Positions 6,214 to 13,063 of a stretch of DNA of 13,063 nucleotides are shown here, one piece after another. Position 1 is the first letter of the stretch, and each line of letters opens with the position of its first letter. The notes beneath the pieces were generated by a model that was given only the letters and a program-made list of their open reading frames with translations, had not been told where the DNA came from and did not search any database. The stretch is from CAZTAO01 sp964611645 (GTDB taxonomy: Bacteria > Armatimonadota > UBA5829): positions 1-13,063 of the forward strand of contig CAZTAO010000087.1 in NCBI GenBank assembly GCA_964611645.1. The letters are read 5' to 3'. The position numbers and the translations under genes are program-made.

Positions 6214-7371
6214 ATGCTTACGCCTCTGATACGCGCCGTTGTGCCTACGTCGCCGGTGTTCTTCGTTGATGCCAAGAATCCTGGCACGGGCAAGACTCTT
6301 CTTTCGGAGATCTGCGGCCTGATCTCCTGCGGTGGTTGCGACCTGGGAACAGCGCCTTCGGACAAGGAGGAATGGCGCAAACGAATAACGTCGCTGCTGA
6401 TGCAGGATTCCAGGTTTGTGATCTTCGACAACATCGAAGGCCTCTTTACGTCGGAAAGCCTCTCTTCGGTCGCCACTACTGGTGAATGGACCGATAGGAA
6501 GCTCCAGACCAATGAGATTGTTACCGTTACGAGCAATGCCACCTGGGTAGTCACCGGCAACAATATACAACTCAAGGATGAGCTGGCGCGCCGCGGTATG
6601 TTTATTGCTCTTGATGCTCGCTGTTCACGGCCATACGACCGCGACTGCGAATACAAACACCCTGATCTGCGCGAGTGGGTTTGCCTAACTCGGGGGGAGA
6701 TACTGGCTGCTCTTCTGACCCTCATTCGTTCTTGGTACTCAGCAGGGCGACCCATGACCAAACTGAAGCTCATCGGCAGCTTCGAAACTTGGACCCGTAC
6801 CATCGGCAGTATCCTCGCTCATATAGGTCTGTCGGATTTCAACGCCAACAGAGACAAATGGCTCAAAGACTCTGACCCTGAGTCCTCGGGTTGGGAACGT
6901 TTCATGCTGCGATGGATTGAGATCTACGGCGACACACCCAAAACCGTATCACAGATCAAGGACGATCTGACGAGCACCAGCGGTTTCGAAGGGGTACTGC
7001 CGGACCTGCTTTCTTACGCGATAACCGGTGGAGTGGTCAATCCCAACAAAGTGGGTAAGGCGCTGCGTTCCAAGGAGGGGACGCGTTTCGGCGATGACGG
7101 GCTGCACATCAAGCGAGTCGGTGAGTATAAACGGGCAATTATGTGGATGGTCTTGAGTTCATCAACGCCAACTCCGGGTGAGTATGGTGAGTTTGGTGAG
7201 TTTCATGCTAACACTCCTCAGATGAATACATGTGCGTGTACACACGCACCCGCATGTGAAAACGAAGTGAAAGGTGAGGGCAACCAAACTCACCAAACTC
7301 ACCAACCTCACCAGGCCGAGCTGACATTACCAACTGACGAAGCTGCCGAGTCCGGCTATGAGGAGTTTTGA
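6214..7371 (+). CDS. Phage/plasmid-type replication ATPase (helicase-like), N-terminally truncated
   Basis: The 385-residue frame carries an AAA-type ATPase core. The Walker A motif NPGTGKT is at residues 22-28, a Walker B-like RFVIFDNIEG at 67-75, the polar sensor in VVTGNNIQL at 112-120, and an arginine-finger-like ELARRGMF at 123-130. This is the arrangement of C-terminal ATPase domains of phage and plasmid primase-helicases. The domain begins without its N-terminal part. Plausible homology extends a little before the ATG (NTVALMLTPL, from about 6199) with no ribosome-binding site, so the gene is cut at its 5' end. About 130 residues after the core are of unknown role. The tail contains the repeated peptides GEYGEFGEF and THQTHQPHQ, encoded by the inverted iteron-like repeats at 7177-7312. 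The stop TGA overlaps the next start as TGATG. Confidence 0.75.
   Translation: MLTPLIRAVVPTSPVFFVDAKNPGTGKTLLSEICGLISCGGCDLGTAPSDKEEWRKRITSLLMQDSRFVIFDNIEGLFTSESLSSVATTGEWTDRKLQTNEIVTVTSNATWVVTGNNIQLKDELARRGMFIALDARCSRPYDRDCEYKHPDLREWVCLTRGEILAALLTLIRSWYSAGRPMTKLKLIGSFETWTRTIGSILAHIGLSDFNANRDKWLKDSDPESSGWERFMLRWIEIYGDTPKTVSQIKDDLTSTSGFEGVLPDLLSYAITGGVVNPNKVGKALRSKEGTRFGDDGLHIKRVGEYKRAIMWMVLSSSTPTPGEYGEFGEFHANTPQMNTCACTHAPACENEVKGEGNQTHQTHQPHQAELTLPTDEAAESGYEEF
7177..7312. repeat. Pair of 27-bp inverted arms made of 9-bp GGTGAGTTT units; possible iterons
   Basis: The left arm has three tandem 9-mers: GGTGAGTAT (7177-7185), GGTGAGTTT (7186-7194) and GGTGAGTTT (7195-7203). The right arm has three reverse complements: AAACTCACC (7286-7294), AAACTCACC (7295-7303) and AACCTCACC (7304-7312). 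The arms pair over 27 bases with two mismatches around an 82-base interval. A seventh copy, GGTGAGTAT, lies at 7120-7128. Tandem 9-mers inside a replication gene resemble origin iterons, but that role is inferred. Confidence 0.8.
7232..7249. repeat. Short inverted repeat inside the loop of the iteron-like arms
   Basis: The arms are GTGCGTGT (7232-7239) and ACACGCAC (7242-7249), separated by AC. It lies near the middle of the 82-base interval between the larger inverted arms and is within the coding frame of the replication ATPase. Confidence 0.8.
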
Positions 7372-8624
7372 TGACATACCTACACATAATCACCAATCAG
7401 GGTCTCAGAGCCTCAGTTCGACCGGATGGCAAGCTTAGGCTGGAACCCGACCTACTGATAACGGAAGACGTCCGGCAAATGGTGCGCGAGCACCGAGATG
7501 AGCTTGTCCAGGAGATCGCCGCGAGTGTGCAGGTGAGTATCCAAGCCCTCGCATCTATCCCGGCTCTGGCTTCCGGCCCTGCGATGAGCGCCGACAACTA
7601 TTGTAGGCTTCGCGACTACATTGCGCAACCCGGCGCGGCGGTTCTCATTGGATTTCGTGGCGCTGGCACTGTGGTCTGCGTCACGCCGCCAAGTGATATG
7701 CTGCCTGCCGGAGCGGTGACTCTCTGGCTTGCGAACGGTGAACGGGAGGACTATGACACTCGGATGCTTCGCTACCCGGATGGCCAGCCGGTAGCAGATG
7801 TAGGGTGGAGTGTTGTCGAGCCATCCACGGAAGACGCAAATACCGACCCTGCACAGTATGCTGGCCAGTTCCTCTGGGTAGCGACCGACCTGGACTCCTT
7901 TGAGGATACCGATTCCCGGCTCGGCCTTGAGGTCGATATTGATCAGGTCTACCGGATGCTGGACGCACCCTACTATGCCTGGCTCCGGTCCCGCATGGAG
8001 AATGCCCGGAAAGCCCATGGGTCTGGTTCCCTCGATGATGACGCATTCGAGACCCTGCGCGAGCGGTTCAACATAATACATTCCTGGGCCATCGAGCATA
8101 TCGGGGAAGATGCGCTTAGTAAGGCCGTCCGGTCGACAAACCTCAGGACCTACGTGGCTCCGTCCCCGGAGACATACGCCGCCTGCCGCAAAGCCCAGGA
8201 TGATGCCTGGGACGCACAGGTGCGCCAACCTGCCGCGTCTGCTCCCTCGGAGGCACTCACAGGCTATGCTCCCCAGTTGCAGCGACTGTTGGCGACACAG
8301 GGCTATGCCGCTATACGATCTTCGGTCATCGGGAAGGTCGTCGTGGTCGTCCGCGATGAGTCAGTAGTCGTTCCTTCCGAATGGGCGAAGGCTGTCACAT
8401 TCACGATGGAAGAGATCGGTAACTTGAAAGGTGCCGGTCCAGAAATGATGCAGCAGGTCTACCAGGTCAAACGGAGTTTCGGTGGCATCGCAATGCCTAC
8501 AAGCGATTCCCTTGCCCGCCGAGTGTGGCCTGAGGACATGCCAGCGGGCATCCCGGAAGCATCCGCGGGCGTGGGTTCCACAGATGAGCAGGCCGAGCAG
8601 CCTGCGATGGGGTTCGCGGCATGA
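7371..8624 (+). CDS. Phage protein of unknown function with a TubC-docking-like N-terminus
   Basis: The product has 417 residues from the ATG at 7371, which overlaps the ATPase stop by one base and has AGGAG 5 bases upstream. The N-terminal 50 residues (GLRASVRPDGKLRLEPDLL, then a helix DVRQMVREHRDELVQEI) resemble the small TubC-type docking fold, which also occurs at the start of some phage replication-associated proteins. The middle holds a stretch with strand-rich character (about 75-145). A helical segment around YYAWLRSRMENARKAHGSG and FETLRERFNIIHSWAIEHIG follows. I recognise no catalytic motif. The tight coupling to the ATPase suggests a role in replication. The gene appears complete, and its protein is soluble with no membrane segment. 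Confidence 0.7.
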   Translation: MTYLHIITNQGLRASVRPDGKLRLEPDLLITEDVRQMVREHRDELVQEIAASVQVSIQALASIPALASGPAMSADNYCRLRDYIAQPGAAVLIGFRGAGTVVCVTPPSDMLPAGAVTLWLANGEREDYDTRMLRYPDGQPVADVGWSVVEPSTEDANTDPAQYAGQFLWVATDLDSFEDTDSRLGLEVDIDQVYRMLDAPYYAWLRSRMENARKAHGSGSLDDDAFETLRERFNIIHSWAIEHIGEDALSKAVRSTNLRTYVAPSPETYAACRKAQDDAWDAQVRQPAASAPSEALTGYAPQLQRLLATQGYAAIRSSVIGKVVVVVRDESVVVPSEWAKAVTFTMEEIGNLKGAGPEMMQQVYQVKRSFGGIAMPTSDSLARRVWPEDMPAGIPEASAGVGSTDEQAEQPAMGFAA

Positions 8625-8797
8625 TTGCATCGATGCTCATTTGCACGACATTTCGTGCAAGAAACCAGGTATTGGCTGCGTTTTTCAGTCAATTAGCGTG
8701 TCGAATCTCGGCATATTAGCCGGAAAATGAGCGTGGATATAGCGCGAACAGTCTTCTCCGCCCATGTCCGGTTAGCCGTAACAAAAGGAACACATCA
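8625..8797. other. Intergenic region before the putative small terminase
   Basis: These 173 bases hold a perfect 8-bp inverted repeat at 8641-8660 and AT-richer sequence from 8690 on, where a promoter for the downstream gene could lie. No clear -35/-10 pair is visible. A 32-codon frame starting at 8621 has no ribosome-binding site or recognisable content. Confidence 0.5.
8641..8660. repeat. Perfect interrupted palindrome
   Basis: The arms TTGCACGA (8641-8648) and TCGTGCAA (8653-8660) flank the four bases CATT. It starts 17 bases after the stop of the preceding gene. It is not followed by a T-run on either strand, so it could be a weak terminator, an operator or a recombination site. Confidence 0.8.
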
Positions 8798-9331
8798 ATG
8801 AACGATATCAGGCAAGACGAAAACGACAAGACGCAGGTCGGACTCAGAGACACTGACGGCATAGATCGCTGGCACAGGAACGGCTGCGAACAGCCAGGCC
8901 GGGGCGCGCCGGAGGGCAACACCAACGCTCTCAAGCATGGTATCTATGCGGACAGGTTTCTTGACGAGGAGGAGCGCCCCCTCTTCGACGCCATCATAAA
9001 GCAGTTGCACGAGGACTTCGTGTTCAACAAAAGCTCTGACTTCATGCAGGTCGAGTTGGTGGCAGTCTACTTCCTCAAACTTGGGCGCGCCCAGGTGGCC
9101 AACGATTGGGAGGCGGCGGAGCGGCTCGACAGAATGATTCGCTGCCACCTCAAAGACCTCAAGGCTACCAAGATTGCCCGCGAGGGAGATGAGCCGCGGG
9201 GACTTGAGACTACACCGGCTGAGTGGGCAAGCTCGCTTCTGAAGCGTTGGGATGACGCACACAAGCCCAAGCCGCCCCGCAAACCCAAAAAGGCGCAAAA
9301 GACTTCGGATAACACGGCGGAGGGTCAGTAG
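8798..9331 (+). CDS. Putative phage terminase small subunit
   Basis: The 177-residue product contains GRGAPEGNTNALKHGIYAD at about residues 34-52. This GAPxGNxNAxKHGxY motif is common at the N-terminus of phage small terminases and related DNA-packaging proteins. A predicted helical region follows (EEERPLFDAIIKQLHEDF and ERLDRMIRCHLKDLKA). The C-terminal tail is basic (KPKPPRKPKKAQK) and could bind DNA. The ATG has AAAAGGA 8 bases upstream. It is followed at once by another start codon with its own ribosome-binding site, which would normally be the large terminase. The small subunit recognises phage DNA and stimulates packaging. The assignment rests on the motif and the position. Confidence 0.65.
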   Translation: MNDIRQDENDKTQVGLRDTDGIDRWHRNGCEQPGRGAPEGNTNALKHGIYADRFLDEEERPLFDAIIKQLHEDFVFNKSSDFMQVELVAVYFLKLGRAQVANDWEAAERLDRMIRCHLKDLKATKIAREGDEPRGLETTPAEWASSLLKRWDDAHKPKPPRKPKKAQKTSDNTAEGQ

Positions 9332-9502
9332 ATGACGAGGTTTCCACGCGTGGATTTGCCTGAGCAGATCGAGGCCATGTCAGAGAACACGTGGTTATCG
9401 TCACTCGCGGGTTGCCTATCCTGCCGCTCGGAACAATGGGTGCGAGAAATGATGGCAGGGGAGAAGCGCGTGAGTGTTCTTCTCCCCAGGGATTCAGGAG
9501 TG
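9332..9502 (+). pseudogene. 5' fragment of the gene after the small terminase (large terminase expected)
   Basis: An ATG directly follows the upstream TAG and has GGAGGG (9319-9324) 7 bases before it, so a real gene starts here. Its first residues read MTRFPRVDLPEQIEAMSENT, with no motif I can assign. The frame stays open to 9784, but from about 9503 on it is antisense to a tyrosine recombinase fragment and its composition changes. No Walker A motif of a large terminase is reached. The gene is therefore most likely broken somewhere between about 9390 and 9500. Its identity as a large terminase is a guess from gene order. Confidence 0.4.
9458..9487 (-). terminator. Possible hairpin terminator after the recombinase fragment
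   Basis: Perfect 9-bp arms, GGGGAGAAG (9458-9466) and CTTCTCCCC (9479-9487), enclose a 12-base loop. The hairpin lies 15 bases past the stop codon of the minus-strand recombinase fragment, a usual place for a terminator. No T-run follows, so factor-independent termination is uncertain. Confidence 0.35.
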
Positions 9503-9763
9503 TCAGAGTCTCTCCAGCGCATCCTCCAGCCGGTCGTCGGAGAGGTGGGTGTAGATTTCGGTGGTGGATATGTCACTGTGGCCGAGCGCCCGCTTCACCA
9601 GCAGCAGGTCGGACGTGCCGGCGTAGAGGTGCGTGGCAAACGTATGTCGCAGGCCGTGCGGTGTGATGTTCTTGGCGATGCCTGCCTTCTCCAACCAGTA
9701 GCCCAGGCGCTGAGCTATCTGCCTGGCGGATATTCTGGTCCCGCGCGACGAGACGAACAAGGC
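9503..9763 (-). pseudogene. C-terminal fragment of a tyrosine recombinase (XerC/D or phage integrase type)
   Basis: The last 86 residues of a minus-strand frame read ALFVSSRGTRISARQI, then TPHGLRHTFATHLYAG, LLLVKRALGHSDISTTEIYTH and an ordinary C-terminus, DDRLEDALERL. These include the His-x-x-Arg motif (HGLR), the second His (GH) and the nucleophile Tyr (EIYTH). The N-terminal DNA-binding domain and the first catalytic Arg are missing, so the protein would be inactive. Upstream of about 9763 the frame is open but is antisense to a plus-strand phage gene and has no relation to recombinases. Tyrosine recombinases integrate phages and genomic islands. This piece lies, in reverse orientation, where the large terminase and portal genes would be expected. 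Confidence 0.8.
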
Positions 9764-9776
9764 CAGGCATCCGACT

Positions 9777-10967
9777 GTGGCTAACGGCATAGCGATTGCC
9801 AGAACCAAAACGGACTTCATCAAGCTCCTCGACTTGGCAGAACCCGGGATTAGCCACGTCGACCTCTCTGGAGCCGCGCTCTCCGCTAAGGTGAAGCAGT
9901 TCAACATCGGTGCGCTGCGCAGCAAGGATGACCTGGCGAAGCTGCTCTCGGAGAAGCAGGCGGTGATTGCGCAGGCAAAGGTTCTCCAGCAGGCAGCGAA
10001 AAATGCCGCGCCCGCAACAGACCTCTCTGGCCTCACTACGGTGCAACTCAAAGACATGGCCAAGCAGCATGGGGTGTCGCTCAATCTCACGAAGTCAGAA
10101 GTGATCGACATGCTTGATGCTCTGGAGCCGGGCGTAGACCACTCAGGTCTGTCCGGGCAGACTCTCATCGCCGCAAAACAGAAGTACGGCATCCCGCCGC
10201 TCAAGAACAAGCAGCAGCTCGTGAAGGCCCTGGAGAAGACGGCTGGCCAGCAGATGGCTGAGTCGGTCAAACAGCAGGCCCTCGATGTGGCCAAACAGCA
10301 GGCGCTGAAGAAAGCAGAACAGTCCCTCAAGGACGCTGCCGCACAGATCGTCATGCCGTCGTCGCCGGCACAATACTCATCGTTCCTCGACTCGGTGAAA
10401 GTGGCCGAGGGTGAGTTGGCCAAGAACTCCGGGTTGCCCGCGGCTGTCGTCGAAGCGCACGCCAAAGAAGTCGCCGTGAAGAAGCTGGCATTCCAACAGC
10501 AGGTGTCGGCGATGAAGTCTGGAGAGCTGAAAGACCTCGCCAAACAGGGCAAGGTTCCCCATTGGCAGTGGTCGTCCAAGGATGAGTTGGTTACGCTGTT
10601 TACCGAAACCGACGATGGTAAGCTGGCGGCGGCGAAGGCAGGTATCGAAGCTAAGCATGCCAAGTGGGCGCAGAAGCATGGTGGTAAGTCCAGCCAGACC
10701 ACCCAACCTGTGGCCACAACTCCGAAACCGGTGGCGCCTGAGGTAATGCAGGTTCAGCGCGAGCATGTGGTTGACTGGCTCATCTCCAACCACGACGGCC
10801 ACTCCAAGCAGTTCCTGCGCACCAAGTCGGGTAAGGTCTGCGGGATAGACAAGGGGCAAATCTTCAAGTTCCTGGGCTCGGACAAGCTCTCGATTGATTA
10901 CCATCCCAACGGAGCCTGTGGCGAACAGGAGCCGTTCTACAACACGGTGTTTCGAGCAGCTACCTTT
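9777..10967 (+). pseudogene. Fragment of a large phage head-associated protein with SAP-like repeats and a kinase-like C-lobe
   Basis: The coding stretch of about 397 residues has no ribosome-binding site before the GTG at 9777 and directly abuts the recombinase fragment, so its N-terminus is lost. It has repeated SAP-like units (DLSGLTTVQLKDMAKQHGV near 82-100; SGLSGQTLIAAKQKYGIPPL near 123-142; MKSGELKDLAKQGKVP near 246-261), separated by a Lys/Ala/Gln-rich probable coiled coil (150-190). At 326-368 lies VVDWLISNHDGHSKQFLR followed by GIDKGQIFKFLG. This resembles the catalytic loop (Asp340, His342) and metal-binding Asp358 of PI3/4-kinase- or HipA-like kinases. The N-lobe that binds ATP is not seen before it. 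The frame continues without a stop into the next gene, whose own ATG is at 10968. The role in the virion is unknown. Confidence 0.55.
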
Positions 10968-11564
10968 ATGTCTCTACACCTGTATACCGACGCCGCATTG
11001 ACTCTGCCCGTCTCGGAGGGCGATATGTCCAGCCCGGACGTTGCCCAACTGGATGGGCCGTCAGGCGGGAGCGCAGACAGACAGTTGTACCTGGCGAACG
11101 AACACGCCGCCCTGGATGGGGACATCGATTCTGCGGTAACAGCCATTACCATGGCGCACTCCGCGTTCACGAACGGCGATGTCATCATTGTGGATTCCGA
11201 GATGATGACGGTTGTCTCGGGCGGCGGGACCACGCAGATCACCGTGGCCAGAGCCGCACTTGGAACAACAGCCGCAGCCCACCTGACTGGAGCGGTGGTC
11301 TATGTGGCATACAACTATGAGGCTCTCACGGTTACGCCGACCGACACCTCTGCTCCGGATGAATCCACCTGGTGCAGACTGGCGCTTACCCAGGGAGGAC
11401 TGGACGCGGCGCTTGCCGGCGCTGCTCTTCCACTCGGTAACAAGGCCCACAACGCCACAATCTCGCTGTGGCGTAGGTACACTGTGCCACCTGAGACTGC
11501 CGTCCAGAACAAATCAGACATAAAGCTGCGGATCACCGGCACCCAGATCCGAACAAGCGTGTAG
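10968..11564 (+). CDS. Phage structural protein, tail or baseplate type
   Basis: From the ATG at 10968 the product has 198 residues and begins MSLHLYTDAALTLPVSEGDM. It contains DVIIVDSEMMTVVSGGGTTQ and ITVARAALGTTAAAHLTGA, a turn-rich pattern often seen in phage tail and particle-surface proteins. The frame is open upstream into a different, truncated phage gene, and no good ribosome-binding site precedes the ATG. This suggests the deletion joint lies within about 10 bases upstream of it and removed the original translation signal. A fused product from 9777 is possible on paper. The next gene's ribosome-binding site overlaps this stop codon. Confidence 0.6.
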   Translation: MSLHLYTDAALTLPVSEGDMSSPDVAQLDGPSGGSADRQLYLANEHAALDGDIDSAVTAITMAHSAFTNGDVIIVDSEMMTVVSGGGTTQITVARAALGTTAAAHLTGAVVYVAYNYEALTVTPTDTSAPDESTWCRLALTQGGLDAALAGAALPLGNKAHNATISLWRRYTVPPETAVQNKSDIKLRITGTQIRTSV

Positions 11565-11572
11565 GAGGCATC

Positions 11573-11842
11573 ATGCTCCGAGTATATCTCGTACCGACCA
11601 GAACCACGTACCGCTTCGACGACGATGGAAACGTGACTGACCAGATCGCCAGCATCGGCCCGGATGTTCCGGACGGCACGGCGATGGTGGCCCAACAAAC
11701 AGACGATGCTCGCTTTCTGGTGATGGCGGATGCCCAACTCCAGGGTGAAGGCGTCGAGGAACTCCTGGGCGACGCGATACCCGCCGAGGTCCACGTGTGG
11801 AGCCTGTACGGCAGGAGGTTGAGCGACAATGGCGTGGCGTAG
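11573..11842 (+). CDS. Small phage protein of unknown function
   Basis: The 89-residue product starts MLRVYLVPTRTTYRFDDDGN and has no cysteine, membrane segment or catalytic motif that I recognise. The ATG is preceded by AGGAGG (11563-11568), which overlaps the previous stop, and the end of the gene overlaps the next start by 14 bases. These are hallmarks of a tightly packed phage operon. Its place between two structural genes suggests a tail or head-decoration accessory role, but nothing in the sequence proves this. Confidence 0.75.
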   Translation: MLRVYLVPTRTTYRFDDDGNVTDQIASIGPDVPDGTAMVAQQTDDARFLVMADAQLQGEGVEELLGDAIPAEVHVWSLYGRRLSDNGVA

Positions 11843-12989
11843 AGAACTGACAGATGGCTTCGAGACGGGACTACCTGGCAACATCCTCCATGTGGAAGAC
11901 GGGCTGAACGGCGTCAAGAATGGCTCTATATACAGCATGTACGCCTTGTCCCATTACTCCTACATCACTTCTATGGGTGTCTTCGCTGCCGTAGGCCGGA
12001 ACGGCGGATACGCGTTTTGCAGCAACACCTCAATCTCAGGCGGAACCAGCGGTAGGGCGCATTCCCTGAGATACACTCTTAACAGCGCGTCTCGTAACAT
12101 CACCCTGCGGATATATCTGAACTCGCTCGTCGGCTACGTCGCCACATTCATGCCGGTCAAGTTCGGTAATGGATACATATCGGTCAACCCCACTGCCCAG
12201 ACGGTCTCACTCGTCTGGACTACGCCGTCCATCACCATCACTACGGGGCCACTCGACCTTGTCGCAAACTGGCTCTGCATCGAAGTGAAGATCAAGATCA
12301 ACGGTACCGGGAGCCTCTTGACACTGCGGGTGAACGGACAGGATATAGGCACCAACTCTACCGCAGATCTGGGCACTGATGCCATTCCCTACGTGGAATA
12401 CGGACAGCCGGTGTATCCGTTGGCAGTAGCCAAGTTCTACTTGGATGACATCGCGATAAATGTCGGAGACCTGGCAGACGTCGTGCCCTGGTGCGGACTG
12501 TGCACCCGTATAGTGGCCGATCTGCCGGTCGCAGACTCTGCAAGCATCAATGCCTGGACCCCTTCTACCGGCACCAGCAGGTTCGCAATCGTGGATGACA
12601 TCCCCCAGAAATGGACTGGGACGCTCCCCTATATCGCCAGCGGGGTTCTGGGGGACAAGCAGGCAATGAAGCTCAAGACCCGGGCCGAGCTTGGCGTACC
12701 CGCCAACAGCGTGATAAAGGCGGTGTCTCTCTTTGCCACAGCCCAGGACGGGACGGCTATGGGGGCTGGTTGCAAACCAATTGTTACCAAATCCGATGCC
12801 GCAAATCCGGTCGTATATGCTGCCTGGGACGTTGGCGGCACTCCCAATCCTAACGTGCCTGGGACGGCCAACTACACCGGGATGATGAAGATGCTCAGCG
12901 GCGGCGAGGACCCTCTGAACACCGGACAGGCACTGTCGTGGGCTGAGTTCGATAAGCTGCTCATTGGCCTGGAGTCCATCATACCGTGA
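11829..12989 (+). CDS. Phage structural protein with a lectin-like (LamG/concanavalin-type) N-terminal region
   Basis: The 386-residue product has an ATG with AGGAGG (11813-11818) 10 bases upstream. The N-terminal 210 residues are rich in strands and small residues (DGFETGLPGNILHVEDG; GGTSGRAHSLRYTLN; SLLTLRVNGQDIG; AKFYLDDIAINVGD). They end in the FYLDDIAIN motif, a pattern typical of jelly-roll, laminin-G-like domains on phage tails. The C-terminal part (ADLPVADSASINAWTPSTG onwards) looks like a second domain of particle-surface type. It probably sits on the tail or baseplate and may bind host glycans. It appears complete. Confidence 0.7.
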   Translation: MAWRRELTDGFETGLPGNILHVEDGLNGVKNGSIYSMYALSHYSYITSMGVFAAVGRNGGYAFCSNTSISGGTSGRAHSLRYTLNSASRNITLRIYLNSLVGYVATFMPVKFGNGYISVNPTAQTVSLVWTTPSITITTGPLDLVANWLCIEVKIKINGTGSLLTLRVNGQDIGTNSTADLGTDAIPYVEYGQPVYPLAVAKFYLDDIAINVGDLADVVPWCGLCTRIVADLPVADSASINAWTPSTGTSRFAIVDDIPQKWTGTLPYIASGVLGDKQAMKLKTRAELGVPANSVIKAVSLFATAQDGTAMGAGCKPIVTKSDAANPVVYAAWDVGGTPNPNVPGTANYTGMMKMLSGGEDPLNTGQALSWAEFDKLLIGLESIIP

Positions 12990-13013
12990 TGACAGTGCAG
13001 CAGGTAATGCCCA

Positions 13014-13063
13014 ATGGCAAATGACATTCGTGTAGCCTCAGCACTCGCGCAAGTGGAGATCAC
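13014..13063 (+). CDS. 5' end of a further phage structural gene, cut by the window edge
   Basis: An ATG at 13014 opens MANDIRVASALAQVEIT, in style a common opening of phage tail or structural proteins, and runs to the end of the window. A weak AGGT (13002-13005) lies 8 bases upstream. Only 16 codons are visible, so function cannot be judged. Confidence 0.5.
   Translation, partial: MANDIRVASALAQVEI

Noticed and set aside
8621..8719. A 32-codon frame overlapping the previous stop as ATGA
   Set aside because: It has no ribosome-binding site, contains the palindrome, and shows no recognisable features.
9764..10717. Minus-strand frame continuous with the recombinase fragment, suggesting a 404-residue protein
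   Set aside because: Only the last 86 residues are recombinase. The rest is Cys/Ser-rich antisense of the plus-strand phage gene.
11315..11938. Minus-strand frame of 207 residues opposite the tail genes
   Set aside because: It is antisense to three tightly packed plus-strand genes that have good ribosome-binding sites.

Overview
The window joins two unlike blocks and looks like a moderately GC-rich bacterial genome. The cas genes have bacterial Shine-Dalgarno (SD) sites, and no archaeal features are visible. I cannot name a lineage from the sequence alone.

Left block (about 1-5820): a type I-C CRISPR-Cas locus on the minus strand. From its upstream end it reads broken cas8c, cas7 (csd2), cas4, cas1, cas2, leader, then an array of 19 repeats and 18 spacers at 258-1594. 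The array is transcribed towards position 1. Its leader lies between the array and cas2, and its one diverged repeat is at the far end. The genes overlap or nearly touch, as in one operon. cas8c survives only as its C-terminal two thirds and is cut at about 5811-5820. cas5 (the I-C crRNA-processing nuclease) and cas3 are absent. The adaptation genes and cas7 look intact. An internal start inside the cas8c remnant, preceded by a strong SD, would still make the small subunit Cas11c.

Junction zone (about 5811-6200): two short methyltransferase fragments in opposite orientations lie end to end between the cas8c stump and a replication ATPase that lacks its N-terminus.

Right block (about 6200-13063): genes of a tailed phage or prophage, nearly all on the plus strand and in the usual order. 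They are a replication ATPase, an unknown protein, a putative small terminase, the start of the next gene, head-associated protein sequence, and then tail or particle-surface proteins running off the right edge. The series is incomplete. Large terminase, portal and capsid genes are missing, the C-terminal piece of a tyrosine recombinase sits antisense in the gap, and a head-type protein is directly fused to the start of a tail gene. The clean small genes at 11573-12989 have good ribosome-binding sites and look unbroken.

The most interesting items are the internal cas11c start in a crippled I-C operon, a terminal CRISPR repeat whose hairpin is kept by paired base changes and still has a UNCG-type loop, a pair of 27-bp inverted arms built from 9-bp GGTGAGTTT units inside the 3' end of the replication gene, and a series of gene-fragment joints. 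Those joints indicate either a rearranged prophage graveyard or a chimeric assembly.
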